Positions 8,528 to 15,486 of a DNA stretch of 62,194 nt are shown piece by piece. This DNA is from Bacteroidales bacterium. Its GTDB lineage: Bacteria; Bacteroidota; Bacteroidia; Bacteroidales; Marinilabiliaceae. The position numbers were made by a program, and so were the translations under genes. The notes beneath the pieces are model-generated. The model had not been told where the DNA came from and ran no database searches. It worked only from the letters and a program-made list of their open reading frames with translations. Positions within the stretch are counted from its first letter, which is position 1; each line of letters opens with the position of its first letter. The stretch is from NCBI GenBank assembly GCA_017417385.1, contig JAFPZF010000081.1, positions 1 to 62,194 of the forward strand, given 5' to 3'.

Positions 8528-8576
8528 ACACCTTATCCCCGTCGCAATTATCTTGTGGCACGTCTGTCTCCCTACT
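8472..8576 (+). repeat. 105-bp direct repeat, left copy
   Basis: Begins ATTAGCTCTGGGTTAG and ends CGTCTGTCTCCCTACT. It matches 8670-8774 over exactly 105 bp with roughly 90% identity by eye and no gaps. It contains five of the 11-bp units followed by a non-repetitive half (around CCCCGTCGCAATTATCTTG). Confidence 0.85.
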
Positions 8577-8619
8577 TTGTTCCCTGCGTAGAAGCTAGAA
8601 TTGAGGCTCCCGCTTTGCA

Positions 8620-8670
8620 CTCTGACAACTCTGATAATTCCTCATTCATCATTTCTAATTCCTAATTGCA
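8620..8670 (-). repeat. AATTAGGAATTA/GTCAGAG intergenic repeat block, minus orientation
   Basis: On the minus strand this reads as AATTAGGAATTAG, then ATGAATGAGGAATT, then ATCAGAGTTGTCAGAG. It is a divergent member of the AATTAGCAATGAGGAATT plus GTCGGAGTC family found at 40990, 46619, 59312 and 61625. It directly abuts an 11-bp TTAG array, as it also does at 40969-41030. Confidence 0.65.
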
Positions 8671-8774
8671 TTAGCTCTGGGTTAGCCTTGGTATAGACTT
8701 GGATTAGCCTTTCTATTGTCTATGTACAACTTCTCCCCGTCGCAATTCTCTTGTGGCACGTCTGTATCCCTACT
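8670..8774 (+). repeat. 105-bp direct repeat, right copy with 11-bp array B
   Basis: Second copy of the 105-bp unit, 198 bp after the first. The 11-bp units are TTAGCTCTGGG, TTAGCCTTGGT, ATAGACTTGGA, TTAGCCTTTCT, ATTGTCTATGT. Confidence 0.85.
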
Positions 8775-8819
8775 GTCTTTCCCGTTTTCTTTTCCTCTCG
8801 AGCTTCGTCCTCCCCGCTC

Positions 8820-9233
8820 CTAATCTTCTATCTTGACTCGCCCCTCTGCCTGCACCAGTCTTAGCAACATCATGACGACCTGCGTCGTCTCTATCCCTAT
8901 CGCATCCGCCAGCGCCATCAGGAACTCTACTTCCTTCCTCGTGACCACCCCGTCTGCCAGCGCTACCGCCGTGCACGCCTTCATTATCTCTGTCCTGTAC
9001 TCCTCGTTCTCCTTCGAGACTCGCTCCGCAACCTCCCTCAGGTCGCTCTGGCTCTCAAACTCCTCCCTCACCATCCTGTCGAACGTCTGTAGGTCCTGCC
9101 CCAGCTTTATGGCCATCTGACGTATCAACTGCACTTCTTTGATCTCTGTGTCGCTGTCGTTCGCCGTCACGACGGTCATGGTCGTGATCGTCAGCGCTAC
9201 GAAGTCTCTTAGGAATTTGTCGTCTCTTTCCAT
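8820..9233 (-). CDS. TerB-like tellurite-resistance-fold protein
   Basis: A 137-residue, probably cytoplasmic protein, mostly helical. The segment CTAVALADGVVTRKEVEFL followed by MALADAIGIE is the TerB signature, in which an Asp-containing loop (ADG) sits between helices. TerB-like proteins occur in stress and membrane-associated systems, but their molecular role is poorly defined. It lies 54 nt downstream of the thiE-like gene on the same strand, and a TATCTTAG sequence in that gap could be its own -7 element. No partner gene of the ter cluster is present, so I do not infer tellurite resistance. Confidence 0.75.
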   Translation of the reverse strand: MERDDKFLRDFVALTITTMTVVTANDSDTEIKEVQLIRQMAIKLGQDLQTFDRMVREEFESQSDLREVAERVSKENEEYRTEIMKACTAVALADGVVTRKEVEFLMALADAIGIETTQVVMMLLRLVQAEGRVKIED

Positions 9234-9287
9234 GTCTTTGCTATCCTTTCTTCGGTTAACTTTCGCTAAGATAGCAATAATTATGTT

Positions 9288-9890
9288 TCATTGAACTTTT
9301 CCGACGACTCTTCTTGCTCTTCTCCTTATCTCTTCCTCTGTCTCAGCGCCTTTCCATATCGCCCCAAGTAGCGCTGCCCCTCCAAATCCTGTCTCTCTCG
9401 CTTCTTCTATCTTCTCTATGTCTATCCCCCCGAGCGCCACTACTTTCCTGTCTATCTTCCCTGTCCTGACGCCTTCCCTGAGCACCTCCCTGCTGTATGC
9501 CGAGCTGTACCCTTCCTTGCTTATGCTGTCATATATGGGGCTCAGAAAGACGTAGTCGCATCTTTCTTTCATCTCTGCCGCTTCCGCTAAGCTGTGGCAC
9601 GACGCACTGACTCTCCCCGTCCACCCTTTTATCACTTCTCTGCACCTGCCGCTCAGGTGTACCCCGCCGGCCCCTGTCTCTTTCGCAGCCCTGTGATGGT
9701 AATGGACGCACAGTCTCTCTCTCTTCGCCTCGCTTATTGTCTCTATGAGTCTCCTGACTTCCTCCTCGCTCGCCTCCGGCTTCCTGATGTGGACGTAGTC
9801 TATTCCCTCTTCTATTAGCGCTTCTATCATCCTGCCCTCCCCTTCGAATATCTCGGGCCGGCTGATGACTATGGTCTTAAATCTCTCCAC
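9288..9890 (-). CDS. Thiamine-phosphate synthase/TenI-like protein
   Basis: A 200-residue TIM-barrel protein of the ThiE/TenI family. Visible motifs are IDYVHIRKP (start of the barrel), GGVHLSGR, CDYVFLSPIYDS, VVALGGID and FGGAALLGAIW. ThiE joins the thiazole and pyrimidine parts of thiamine; TenI relatives instead isomerise the thiazole product. The VHLSGR and LSPIYDSISK forms resemble TenI-like members more than classical ThiE, so tautomerase is a real alternative. The start appears to be GTG at 9890, 3 nt after the thiH stop, so the two genes are certainly co-transcribed. No TPP riboswitch was recognised near the operon. Confidence 0.83.
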   Translation of the reverse strand: MERFKTIVISRPEIFEGEGRMIEALIEEGIDYVHIRKPEASEEEVRRLIETISEAKRERLCVHYHHRAAKETGAGGVHLSGRCREVIKGWTGRVSASCHSLAEAAEMKERCDYVFLSPIYDSISKEGYSSAYSREVLREGVRTGKIDRKVVALGGIDIEKIEEARETGFGGAALLGAIWKGAETEEEIRRRARRVVGKVQ

Positions 9891-9893
9891 TTC

Positions 9894-11006
9894 TTAGTTC
9901 AGCACCTCGTCCCAGTCTTTCCATACTGGCTCCCGTCCTGCCCTCTTTATCGCCGCTGCGACTTCTGCTGTCTTCCTGTCGTCCGATACGTGGAACTGCT
10001 CCAGCGTCTGTGGGTACGAGTAGTATCCCCCTGGCTCTGTATGGCTCTCCGCACTCATGGTCGTCACCCCGAGTGCACACATGTGGTCTCTTATGTTCGC
10101 TGGCTCTCTCGTCGAGTAGCTGATATCTACGTCGTGGTCGAATATCCTGAATGCGAACGTTAGCTGCGCCAGCTCCTTGTCGCTCATGATGACGTTCGGC
10201 TGGAATCCTCCGTTCTCCGACGCCCTCATCCTCGGGAAGTTGACGCTGTACTTGGTCTTCCAGTAGTGCTTCTGTAGGTATCTGAGGTGCATCGCCATCA
10301 TCGTCATGTCTGTTCTCCAGTCTTCCAGTCCTACGAGGACGCCCATCCCTATGGTGTGAACGCCTGCCATCCCCATCCTGTCAAACCCGTTCACTCTCCA
10401 CTCGAAGTTGCTCTTCATTCCCCTCGGATGGTAAACGTTATACCTCGCTCTGTTATATGTCTCCTGGAAGCATATCACCCCGTTCATACCGTTGTCTGCC
10501 AATAACTTGTAGTCCTCCGCCGAGAGGGGCATGACTTCTATCTTGACGTTCGAGAAGTATTCCCGCGCCTTGACTATGGCTCTCCTGATGTATTCTACTC
10601 CCGCCAGCTTGGGGTTCTCTCCAGTGACAAGCAGTATGTTCTCAAACGGACCAAGTCTCCGGATGGCCTTGTACTCGTTCTCTGTCTCCTCCTCTGTCAA
10701 GATGGTCCTCTTCATTGGGTTCGAGATGTGGAACCCACAATAGACGCAACTGTTTGTGCACGAGTTCGTCAGGTACAGAGGGATGAACATCTGCACTGTC
10801 TTCCCGAATCTCTCCATGGTGTACTTCTGGCTGAGTCTCGCCATCTGCTCGAGAAACGGTGCCGCCGCTGGCGATACGAGGGCCATGAAGTCCTCAAGGT
10901 CTAAATGCTCCTTGCCGAGAGCTCTCCTGACGTCCTCCGCCGTCTTTGTCTCTATCTTCCTTGTCGTCTCCTCCCACGAGACTTTTGACAGTTCGTCTGA
11001 AAACAT
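9894..11006 (-). CDS. thiH: 2-iminoacetate synthase ThiH
   Basis: A 370-residue radical SAM enzyme that splits tyrosine to give dehydroglycine for the thiazole ring of thiamine. The cluster motif C-x3-C-x2-C is at Cys83, Cys87 and Cys90 (NSCTNSCVYCGF), followed by HISNPMKR and, further on, ATTMSAESHTEPGGY near the C-terminus. The ATG at 11006 gives the family length (E. coli ThiH is 377). The longer frame to 11081 overlaps the upstream gene and adds a Lys-rich stretch, so I reject it. AAAGGAAAAG sits just before the start, and TAACTTTG further upstream could be a local promoter. Oxygen-sensitive ThiH rather than ThiO fits an anaerobe. Confidence 0.93.
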   Translation of the reverse strand: MFSDELSKVSWEETTRKIETKTAEDVRRALGKEHLDLEDFMALVSPAAAPFLEQMARLSQKYTMERFGKTVQMFIPLYLTNSCTNSCVYCGFHISNPMKRTILTEEETENEYKAIRRLGPFENILLVTGENPKLAGVEYIRRAIVKAREYFSNVKIEVMPLSAEDYKLLADNGMNGVICFQETYNRARYNVYHPRGMKSNFEWRVNGFDRMGMAGVHTIGMGVLVGLEDWRTDMTMMAMHLRYLQKHYWKTKYSVNFPRMRASENGGFQPNVIMSDKELAQLTFAFRIFDHDVDISYSTREPANIRDHMCALGVTTMSAESHTEPGGYYSYPQTLEQFHVSDDRKTAEVAAAIKRAGREPVWKDWDEVLN

Positions 11007-11064
11007 CTGTTCTTTTCCTTTCTTTTTCGCTTCCGCAAAGTTACCTTTTTTTCCTCTTCCTCGC

Positions 11065-11985
11065 CTACTTTCCTGCGACAAACGTGTATGCTCTCTCTAC
11101 GTAGTCTCCCGCTTCGTCATATACTGCATGCCCATAGCCCTCGTATATGTACGCCTCCCCGCCTATCAGCCTCGCCGTCTCCTCGGCCTCCTCTCTCCCG
11201 AATATCTTGTCCTCCCCGGCTCCGATGACGAGTGTCCGCCACTTGGCCTTGCTTAGTTTCCCCTTTATGTCGAACTTCCCGACGGCCCTCCCGAATGTCG
11301 CCATTCTTCTCATCTCTGCTACGCTCGCTCCACCTGCCGACTGCCTTATCGACTCACCGTATTTCTCTATTGTCGCCTCACTGTATATGGATTTCATGAA
11401 CGATTCTATCAGGGCCTCCTCGTCCCCCTTCTCCGCCAGCTCGACCCATTCGCCTATTACTTTCTGTCCCTTCTCTCTCGCCTTGCTGGCTGTCGAGCCG
11501 AGTACCATGCTCTCTACTATCTCTGGCCGCTCGACGCCTATCGCCTGCGCTATCATCCCTCCCATCGAGATTCCTACTATGCTCGCCTTCTCTATTCCTA
11601 TCTTTTCTATGACTTCTATGGTCTCCCTCGCTATGTCCTCTATGCTCTCGTCTTCTCCCGGCTGCTCGACTCTGTCGAACATATACGTGGTGTACTCTTC
11701 GTCAAATATCCCGTAATACGACGCCGCACCCTCTGCTATCCCCATCAGGCTCTTTGTGTATATCCCCGGCAGTAAGATGAGGGTCTTTTTCCCCTTGCCC
11801 CATTTCGCATACTGCATCTCGAACGCCCCGCTGTATTTCCACGTCTCTACTCCCCCGGCTTCCCCTGTCTTCTCTGTCATTCCTCTCTCTTCCCCGCTCT
11901 TACCGCACGACGTCATGACGAGGCCGAACGCTATGCTTATCCCGACGATGACTGCACTCATCGCTCTTCTGATTCTTCTGCTCAT
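11065..11985 (-). CDS. Alpha/beta-hydrolase lipoprotein
   Basis: A 306-residue protein with a signal peptide and lipobox MTSC (Cys27), so probably held in the membrane facing the periplasm or the surface. The hydrolase core is clear: TLILLPGIY (oxyanion strand), nucleophile elbow GISMGG, and a late GYGHAVYDEAG that supplies the catalytic His; an Asp in GAGEDKIFG is the likely acid. The substrate cannot be told. Its ATG overlaps the stop of the upstream gene by 4 nt, and thiH starts 58 nt after its end, which places a periplasmic hydrolase in a thiamine operon. A role in releasing a thiamine precursor would be speculation. Confidence 0.85.
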   Translation of the reverse strand: MSRRIRRAMSAVIVGISIAFGLVMTSCGKSGEERGMTEKTGEAGGVETWKYSGAFEMQYAKWGKGKKTLILLPGIYTKSLMGIAEGAASYYGIFDEEYTTYMFDRVEQPGEDESIEDIARETIEVIEKIGIEKASIVGISMGGMIAQAIGVERPEIVESMVLGSTASKAREKGQKVIGEWVELAEKGDEEALIESFMKSIYSEATIEKYGESIRQSAGGASVAEMRRMATFGRAVGKFDIKGKLSKAKWRTLVIGAGEDKIFGREEAEETARLIGGEAYIYEGYGHAVYDEAGDYVERAYTFVAGK

Positions 11986-12770
11986 CTTTCTTCTTGTTTT
12001 TCTTCGCTTTCTGTCGCTGTTCCTATGACTCTGAGTAGCTCAAGGAACAACCTTGGGTCCCCGTCGTCGTCCTGCGCTTCCTTCTCGTATGTGTCCCCAT
12101 GTCTCTGCGCGAATCCGTTCTCTTTATACCATTTCCCGATGGCTTCCCTCACGACCTCCTCTGCTCCCTCCACGCGGAACTCTATTCTCGACTCCCCGAC
12201 TTTCATGTGTTTCAGGTACTGAGCTTTGTGTTTCGGCTCCTTCGCCGATTCGCACTTGTACCAATATTTGCCTTCTATGCCTCCTTTGCTCCCTATTATG
12301 TCTTGACTGTCTCCGTCCTGTACCCATCTGTCTGTTTTCCCTTCGTCTATTATCTGCCTATCGACGTGTATTCTCTTGTCGTATGTCTCTCTCATTCTCT
12401 CCCTACTTTCTTCCCATCTCTTCATCTCTTCCGACTCGTATATTGCTTTCTCTATCTCTTCTGGTATCCATACGTCCTCGACTGTTATGTCTTTTGCGCT
12501 CTCTTCTCCATACTTCTCCTTGATTACTGTCTCCGCCGCCTGCCTCGCCCTTTCTCTTATTCCTTCTATCGCCATCTCCATTCCCTTCCACTCGAAGCTC
12601 TCGTAGTCCGGCAACGTCTCTTCCCATATCTCCTTTATCCCCATCTCTATCACCCGTGCCACTTCCTCGTTGCTGAGCTCTATCTCTGTCTCTATCTCGT
12701 TGTCGTACTTCAGCGGATGCCCGCTCGGGAGCTCCAGCCCTAAGCTCACTCTGTATTTCTTCTTCCCCAT
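11982..12770 (-). CDS. Hypothetical charged protein (262 aa)
   Basis: I do not recognise this protein. It has no signal peptide or membrane segment, and it is rich in Glu, Lys and Arg with long predicted helices (about 35-140). The N-terminus YRVSLGLELPSGHPLKY looks like a beta strand pair. A middle segment WVQDGDSQDIIGSKGG and an acidic C-terminal part (EAQDDDGDPRLFLELL) stand out. It starts 6 nt after the DUF1848 gene and overlaps the hydrolase gene by 4 nt (ATGA), so it is a real, coupled member of the operon. Frequent ATA and AGG codons match its neighbours. Confidence 0.75.
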   Translation of the reverse strand: MGKKKYRVSLGLELPSGHPLKYDNEIETEIELSNEEVARVIEMGIKEIWEETLPDYESFEWKGMEMAIEGIRERARQAAETVIKEKYGEESAKDITVEDVWIPEEIEKAIYESEEMKRWEESRERMRETYDKRIHVDRQIIDEGKTDRWVQDGDSQDIIGSKGGIEGKYWYKCESAKEPKHKAQYLKHMKVGESRIEFRVEGAEEVVREAIGKWYKENGFAQRHGDTYEKEAQDDDGDPRLFLELLRVIGTATESEEKQEER

Positions 12771-12776
12771 ATCTTT

Positions 12777-13835
12777 TTACTTCCCTGTTATTGTCTCCCC
12801 CTCTCTGTTCCCGAGGTGTCTCTTCCAGTTCTCTATCGCTATGGTCTTCGTCGTGTTCGCATAGCAGTATTCACACAGGTGCGGACATGTGTTATACTCC
12901 CCGATGTCCTTCGACGCCATGCACTCGCAGAACTGTCTCTGCCCCTGGTCTTTCTTGTGTGTGCTGAGAAAATACCGTCCGTCTGGCAGTAATATCGCCC
13001 CCTCCGGCATAGTTGACGGACCTAAGAGTGACGGCCCCTCTATCTTGACTTTCATGGACTTCATCAGCTCCGTGTCCTCCCACGCAAGTCTTACTATCAG
13101 GTCCCCGTCTATGCACCTGTTATGCTCTATGCCGTATTTCCGTGTGTCTATCTTCTCCCCGCACGTCGCTATCCTATATCCCCATCCCCTCTCTCTGTTC
13201 ATCTCCGATAGTCTCCTCGCCATTTCTTCCATCTCCTCTGTCTCCCACTCCTTGTACTTTATGCCGCTCGCGTCGAGGTTGCTCTTGACTTTCTTGTATG
13301 CCGCTATGTCTGCATAGCTATACACGAGTTTCTCTGTGTACCCCTTCAGCTGGTCGCCTATCTTCGCTATCCTCTCCAGCAGGTCGTCGACTGTTATCCT
13401 GTCTGTCAATATCAGTGGGTCAAACCTCCATATCACTGCCCCCTTCCCGAGTTTTTTGACGAGTTTCCTGAATGTCTCTATCCTTTTCTCTATCGGCGGG
13501 ACTTTCTCCATTCCCTCCCTCTCATAGTCGTTCAGTGTGTACTGTATGTAGCACCCAATCTTCCTCTCCTTCCGCTTGTCGAGGTGCTCTAACAGCGGCT
13601 CGGGATTCTTCGACCATAAGACGACAAAGCGCATCTTTTCATACGAGATGTAGCTCCTCGCATTGTTGAACGGGTTCGTCCAGACTGAATACCCTTTCTC
13701 TAGTCTCTTGAAGAACCAGTCTGCATAGAACGCCGGTATGTCTGTGCTCCTGCTCGCCGAGACTATCACGGGCGCCATCATCGAGACTTTCCTCCCGTCT
13801 TCTGTCGCCCTATCTATCTTATCCCATGTCGCCAT
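12777..13835 (-). CDS. DUF1848 family protein, probable Fe-S enzyme
   Basis: A 352-residue cytoplasmic protein. The start PVIVSASRSTDIPAFYADWF and the WTNPFNN and VLWSKNPEP segments are characteristic of DUF1848. The C-terminal cysteine cluster (QFCECMASKDIGEYNTCPHL, then CEYCYAN) looks like an iron-sulphur site of a radical-SAM-like TIM barrel. The reaction is unknown. I start at ATG 13835 (MATWDKID). The frame stays open to 13985 only because a polypurine tract reads as Arg/Lys/Glu, which would add an implausible 50-residue basic tail. It is the first gene of the operon DUF1848, hypothetical, hydrolase, thiH, thiE. Confidence 0.85.
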   Translation of the reverse strand: MATWDKIDRATEDGRKVSMMAPVIVSASRSTDIPAFYADWFFKRLEKGYSVWTNPFNNARSYISYEKMRFVVLWSKNPEPLLEHLDKRKERKIGCYIQYTLNDYEREGMEKVPPIEKRIETFRKLVKKLGKGAVIWRFDPLILTDRITVDDLLERIAKIGDQLKGYTEKLVYSYADIAAYKKVKSNLDASGIKYKEWETEEMEEMARRLSEMNRERGWGYRIATCGEKIDTRKYGIEHNRCIDGDLIVRLAWEDTELMKSMKVKIEGPSLLGPSTMPEGAILLPDGRYFLSTHKKDQGQRQFCECMASKDIGEYNTCPHLCEYCYANTTKTIAIENWKRHLGNREGETITGK

Positions 13836-14029
13836 CTCTTTCTTCCTTTCTTCTTTCTCGTTGTCTTTTGGTCTGTTCCTTCTCTTTCCTTCTCTCCCTT
13901 TCCTCCCCGTCCTCTGTCTTTCTCTTCTCTCTCCCCTTCTCTTCCTCCTTCTCTTCCTCCTTCTCTCCCCCTTCCGAACTCTCAAATTTACTTCTTTTCT
14001 CTCTATTTTCCGCTCTTCCCGTCTGTCCT
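13836..14029. other. Pyrimidine-rich intergenic tract
   Basis: About 150 bases (13845-13985) are almost only C and T on the plus strand, with repeated CTTCTCTTCCTC and CTCTTCTCTC runs. No gene is seen. Such mirror-like homopurine tracts can form triplex DNA and leave long open frames of basic residues on the purine strand. Confidence 0.65.
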
Positions 14030-14069
14030 AAAAAAGTGAGACCCGCAGCTCTTGTGTGCCGCGGGTCTC
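14030..14069 (-). terminator. Terminator of the LRR gene
   Basis: On the minus strand GAGACCCGC pairs with GCGGGTCTC (9 bp plus partial extension), followed by ACTTTTTT. It lies 35 nt after the LRR gene stop. Confidence 0.85.
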
Positions 14070-14104
14070 CTCTATATTGTCTCTTCTTCTCCTCTTCTCC
14101 TCTC

Positions 14105-15310
14105 CTATTCTTCTACGTATGTGTTCCCTGTTCCCCAGTTCTCCTTATACGCCTCTGTCGTCCCCCTCGGTATGCTTATCGTTATCCCGCTTATTCCTAT
14201 ATTGCTCCGCTTCGGTGCAGCTATCTTGCTCTTTATGCTCTTTATCTTGTTGCTGTAGCTGAAAGCCCCTTCGCCTATGCTCTCGACGCTGCTCGGTATC
14301 TCGACGGTCTCCAGGTCTCCGCAGCACGAGAACGCTGACGCTCCGATTAGCTTGACACCCTCGGGGATCTTTACGCTCTTTAGTCCCGCACAGCCCGAGA
14401 ACGCCGACGTGCCTATGACCTCGACTCCTCCCGGTATCTCTGTGCTCCTGCACCCAGCTACCAGTGTCTTCGTCTCTGTCTCTATTATCGCGTTGCAGTC
14501 CTTCCGACTGTCGTATTTCTTGTTGCCTTCCCGGACTTTTATGCTCTCTATCTTTTGGCACCCGACGAAGGCATACTCGCCTATGCTCAAGACGCTGTCT
14601 GGTATCTCGACGGTCTTCAGCCCGCTGCAGTTCATGAACGCCTGCTCGCCTATGCTCTTGACGCCCTCCGGTATTCTGATCTCTGTCAGCCCACTGCACC
14701 CCTCAAAGGCTGCATACCCTATGCCCTTGACACCCTTCGGTATTCTGACGTTGCTTAGGCTGCTGCACCCGTCAAAGGCATACTCGCCGATGCTCTCGAC
14801 GCCTTCCGGTATCTCGACGCTCCTCAGGCTGCTGCAACCCTCGAAGACGTGCTCCTCTATCTTCGTGACTCCTTTCGGGATGACGACTTGTTTCAGCGAA
14901 CTGCAACGCTTGAACGCCCCGCCTCCGATGCTCTTGACGCCCTCCGGAATCTCGATGGATGTCAACTCCTCGCAGTTGAAGAACGAATACCACCCGAGGC
15001 TCTCTACGCTCTTCGGGATGACGACGCTCCTTAGCCCCGTGCACCCGTCAAAGGTCCTGCTCCCGATGACGCTCACGCCCTCCGGTATCTCGACACTGCT
15101 CAGCGAACGGCAGCCCTCGAAGGCATAACCTCCGATTGTCCTGACGCTCTTCGGTATCTCGACACTGCTCAGCGCACCGCATCCCTCGAAGGCATACCAC
15201 CCTATCGTGGTGATCCCCTCAGGTATCTCGACGCCCGTCATCTCGCTCTTACCCGCGTATGCGTATGCCTTTATGCTGTGTGCGTCCTCTGTGTTTACGA
15301 CGTCCTTCAT
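14105..15310 (-). CDS. BspA-type leucine-rich-repeat (LRR_5) protein
   Basis: A 401-residue protein made of about 13 repeats of 23 residues with the pattern L-x-S-V-x-I-P-x-G-V-x-x-I-G-x-x-A-F-x-G-C. One irregular insertion comes after the tenth repeat (residues around 245-285, REGNKKYDSRKDCNAI). The tail IPRGTTEAYKENWG is the usual BspA-like ending. There is no signal peptide, transmembrane segment or sorting tail, so unlike the surface BspA adhesins it may stay in the cell, or the exported form may have lost its leader. It stands alone, with its own terminator and a TATCTTTG promoter element about 42 nt upstream. The role is probably protein binding. Confidence 0.9.
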   Translation of the reverse strand: MKDVVNTEDAHSIKAYAYAGKSEMTGVEIPEGITTIGWYAFEGCGALSSVEIPKSVRTIGGYAFEGCRSLSSVEIPEGVSVIGSRTFDGCTGLRSVVIPKSVESLGWYSFFNCEELTSIEIPEGVKSIGGGAFKRCSSLKQVVIPKGVTKIEEHVFEGCSSLRSVEIPEGVESIGEYAFDGCSSLSNVRIPKGVKGIGYAAFEGCSGLTEIRIPEGVKSIGEQAFMNCSGLKTVEIPDSVLSIGEYAFVGCQKIESIKVREGNKKYDSRKDCNAIIETETKTLVAGCRSTEIPGGVEVIGTSAFSGCAGLKSVKIPEGVKLIGASAFSCCGDLETVEIPSSVESIGEGAFSYSNKIKSIKSKIAAPKRSNIGISGITISIPRGTTEAYKENWGTGNTYVEE

Positions 15311-15351
15311 GGTGCTGCTCCTTTCGTTTGTTTTCGCATCCCTGCTTTTCG

Positions 15352-15359
15352 CAAAGATA
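15352..15359 (-). promoter_or_regulatory. -7 element of the LRR gene promoter
   Basis: TATCTTTG on the minus strand matches TAnnTTTG perfectly, 42 nt before the ATG at 15310. I see no good -33 TTTG at the usual distance. Confidence 0.5.
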
Positions 15360-15422
15360 CTAATCTATTATCACTTTTCTATCTTTCTTTCTTTTTTATT
15401 TCTGTTTTTCTTTCCGTGCAGC

Positions 15423-15458
15423 AAAAAAAGCGAGACGAAATCTACGCTTCGCCTCGCT
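15423..15458 (-). terminator. Terminator of the RNA helicase gene
   Basis: On the minus strand AGCGAGGCGAA pairs with TTCGTCTCGCT (one G-T pair) around a 8-nt loop and is followed by TTTTTTT. It is 28 nt after the helicase stop. Confidence 0.88.
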
Positions 15459-15486
15459 TGTCTCTATGTCTCGCTTCTTCAGTGTT

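Larger units (their letters stand above)
8155..8819. other. Intergenic region without a gene: pyrimidine-rich tract plus repeats
   Basis: 665 bp with no convincing gene. The first part (about 8180-8455) is very rich in C and T on the plus strand and would read as Arg/Lys/Glu-rich noise on the minus strand. The second part holds two copies of a 105-bp repeat (8472-8576 and 8670-8774) with an AATT-type repeat block between them. Confidence 0.7.

Noticed and set aside
13836-13985. 50-residue basic N-terminal extension of the DUF1848 protein
   Set aside because: It only reflects a polypurine tract; the DUF1848 homology begins right after ATG 13835.
13836-14029. TPP riboswitch in front of the thiH-thiE operon
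   Set aside because: I looked for the CTGAGA and GAACCTGA-type cores on the minus strand and found neither.
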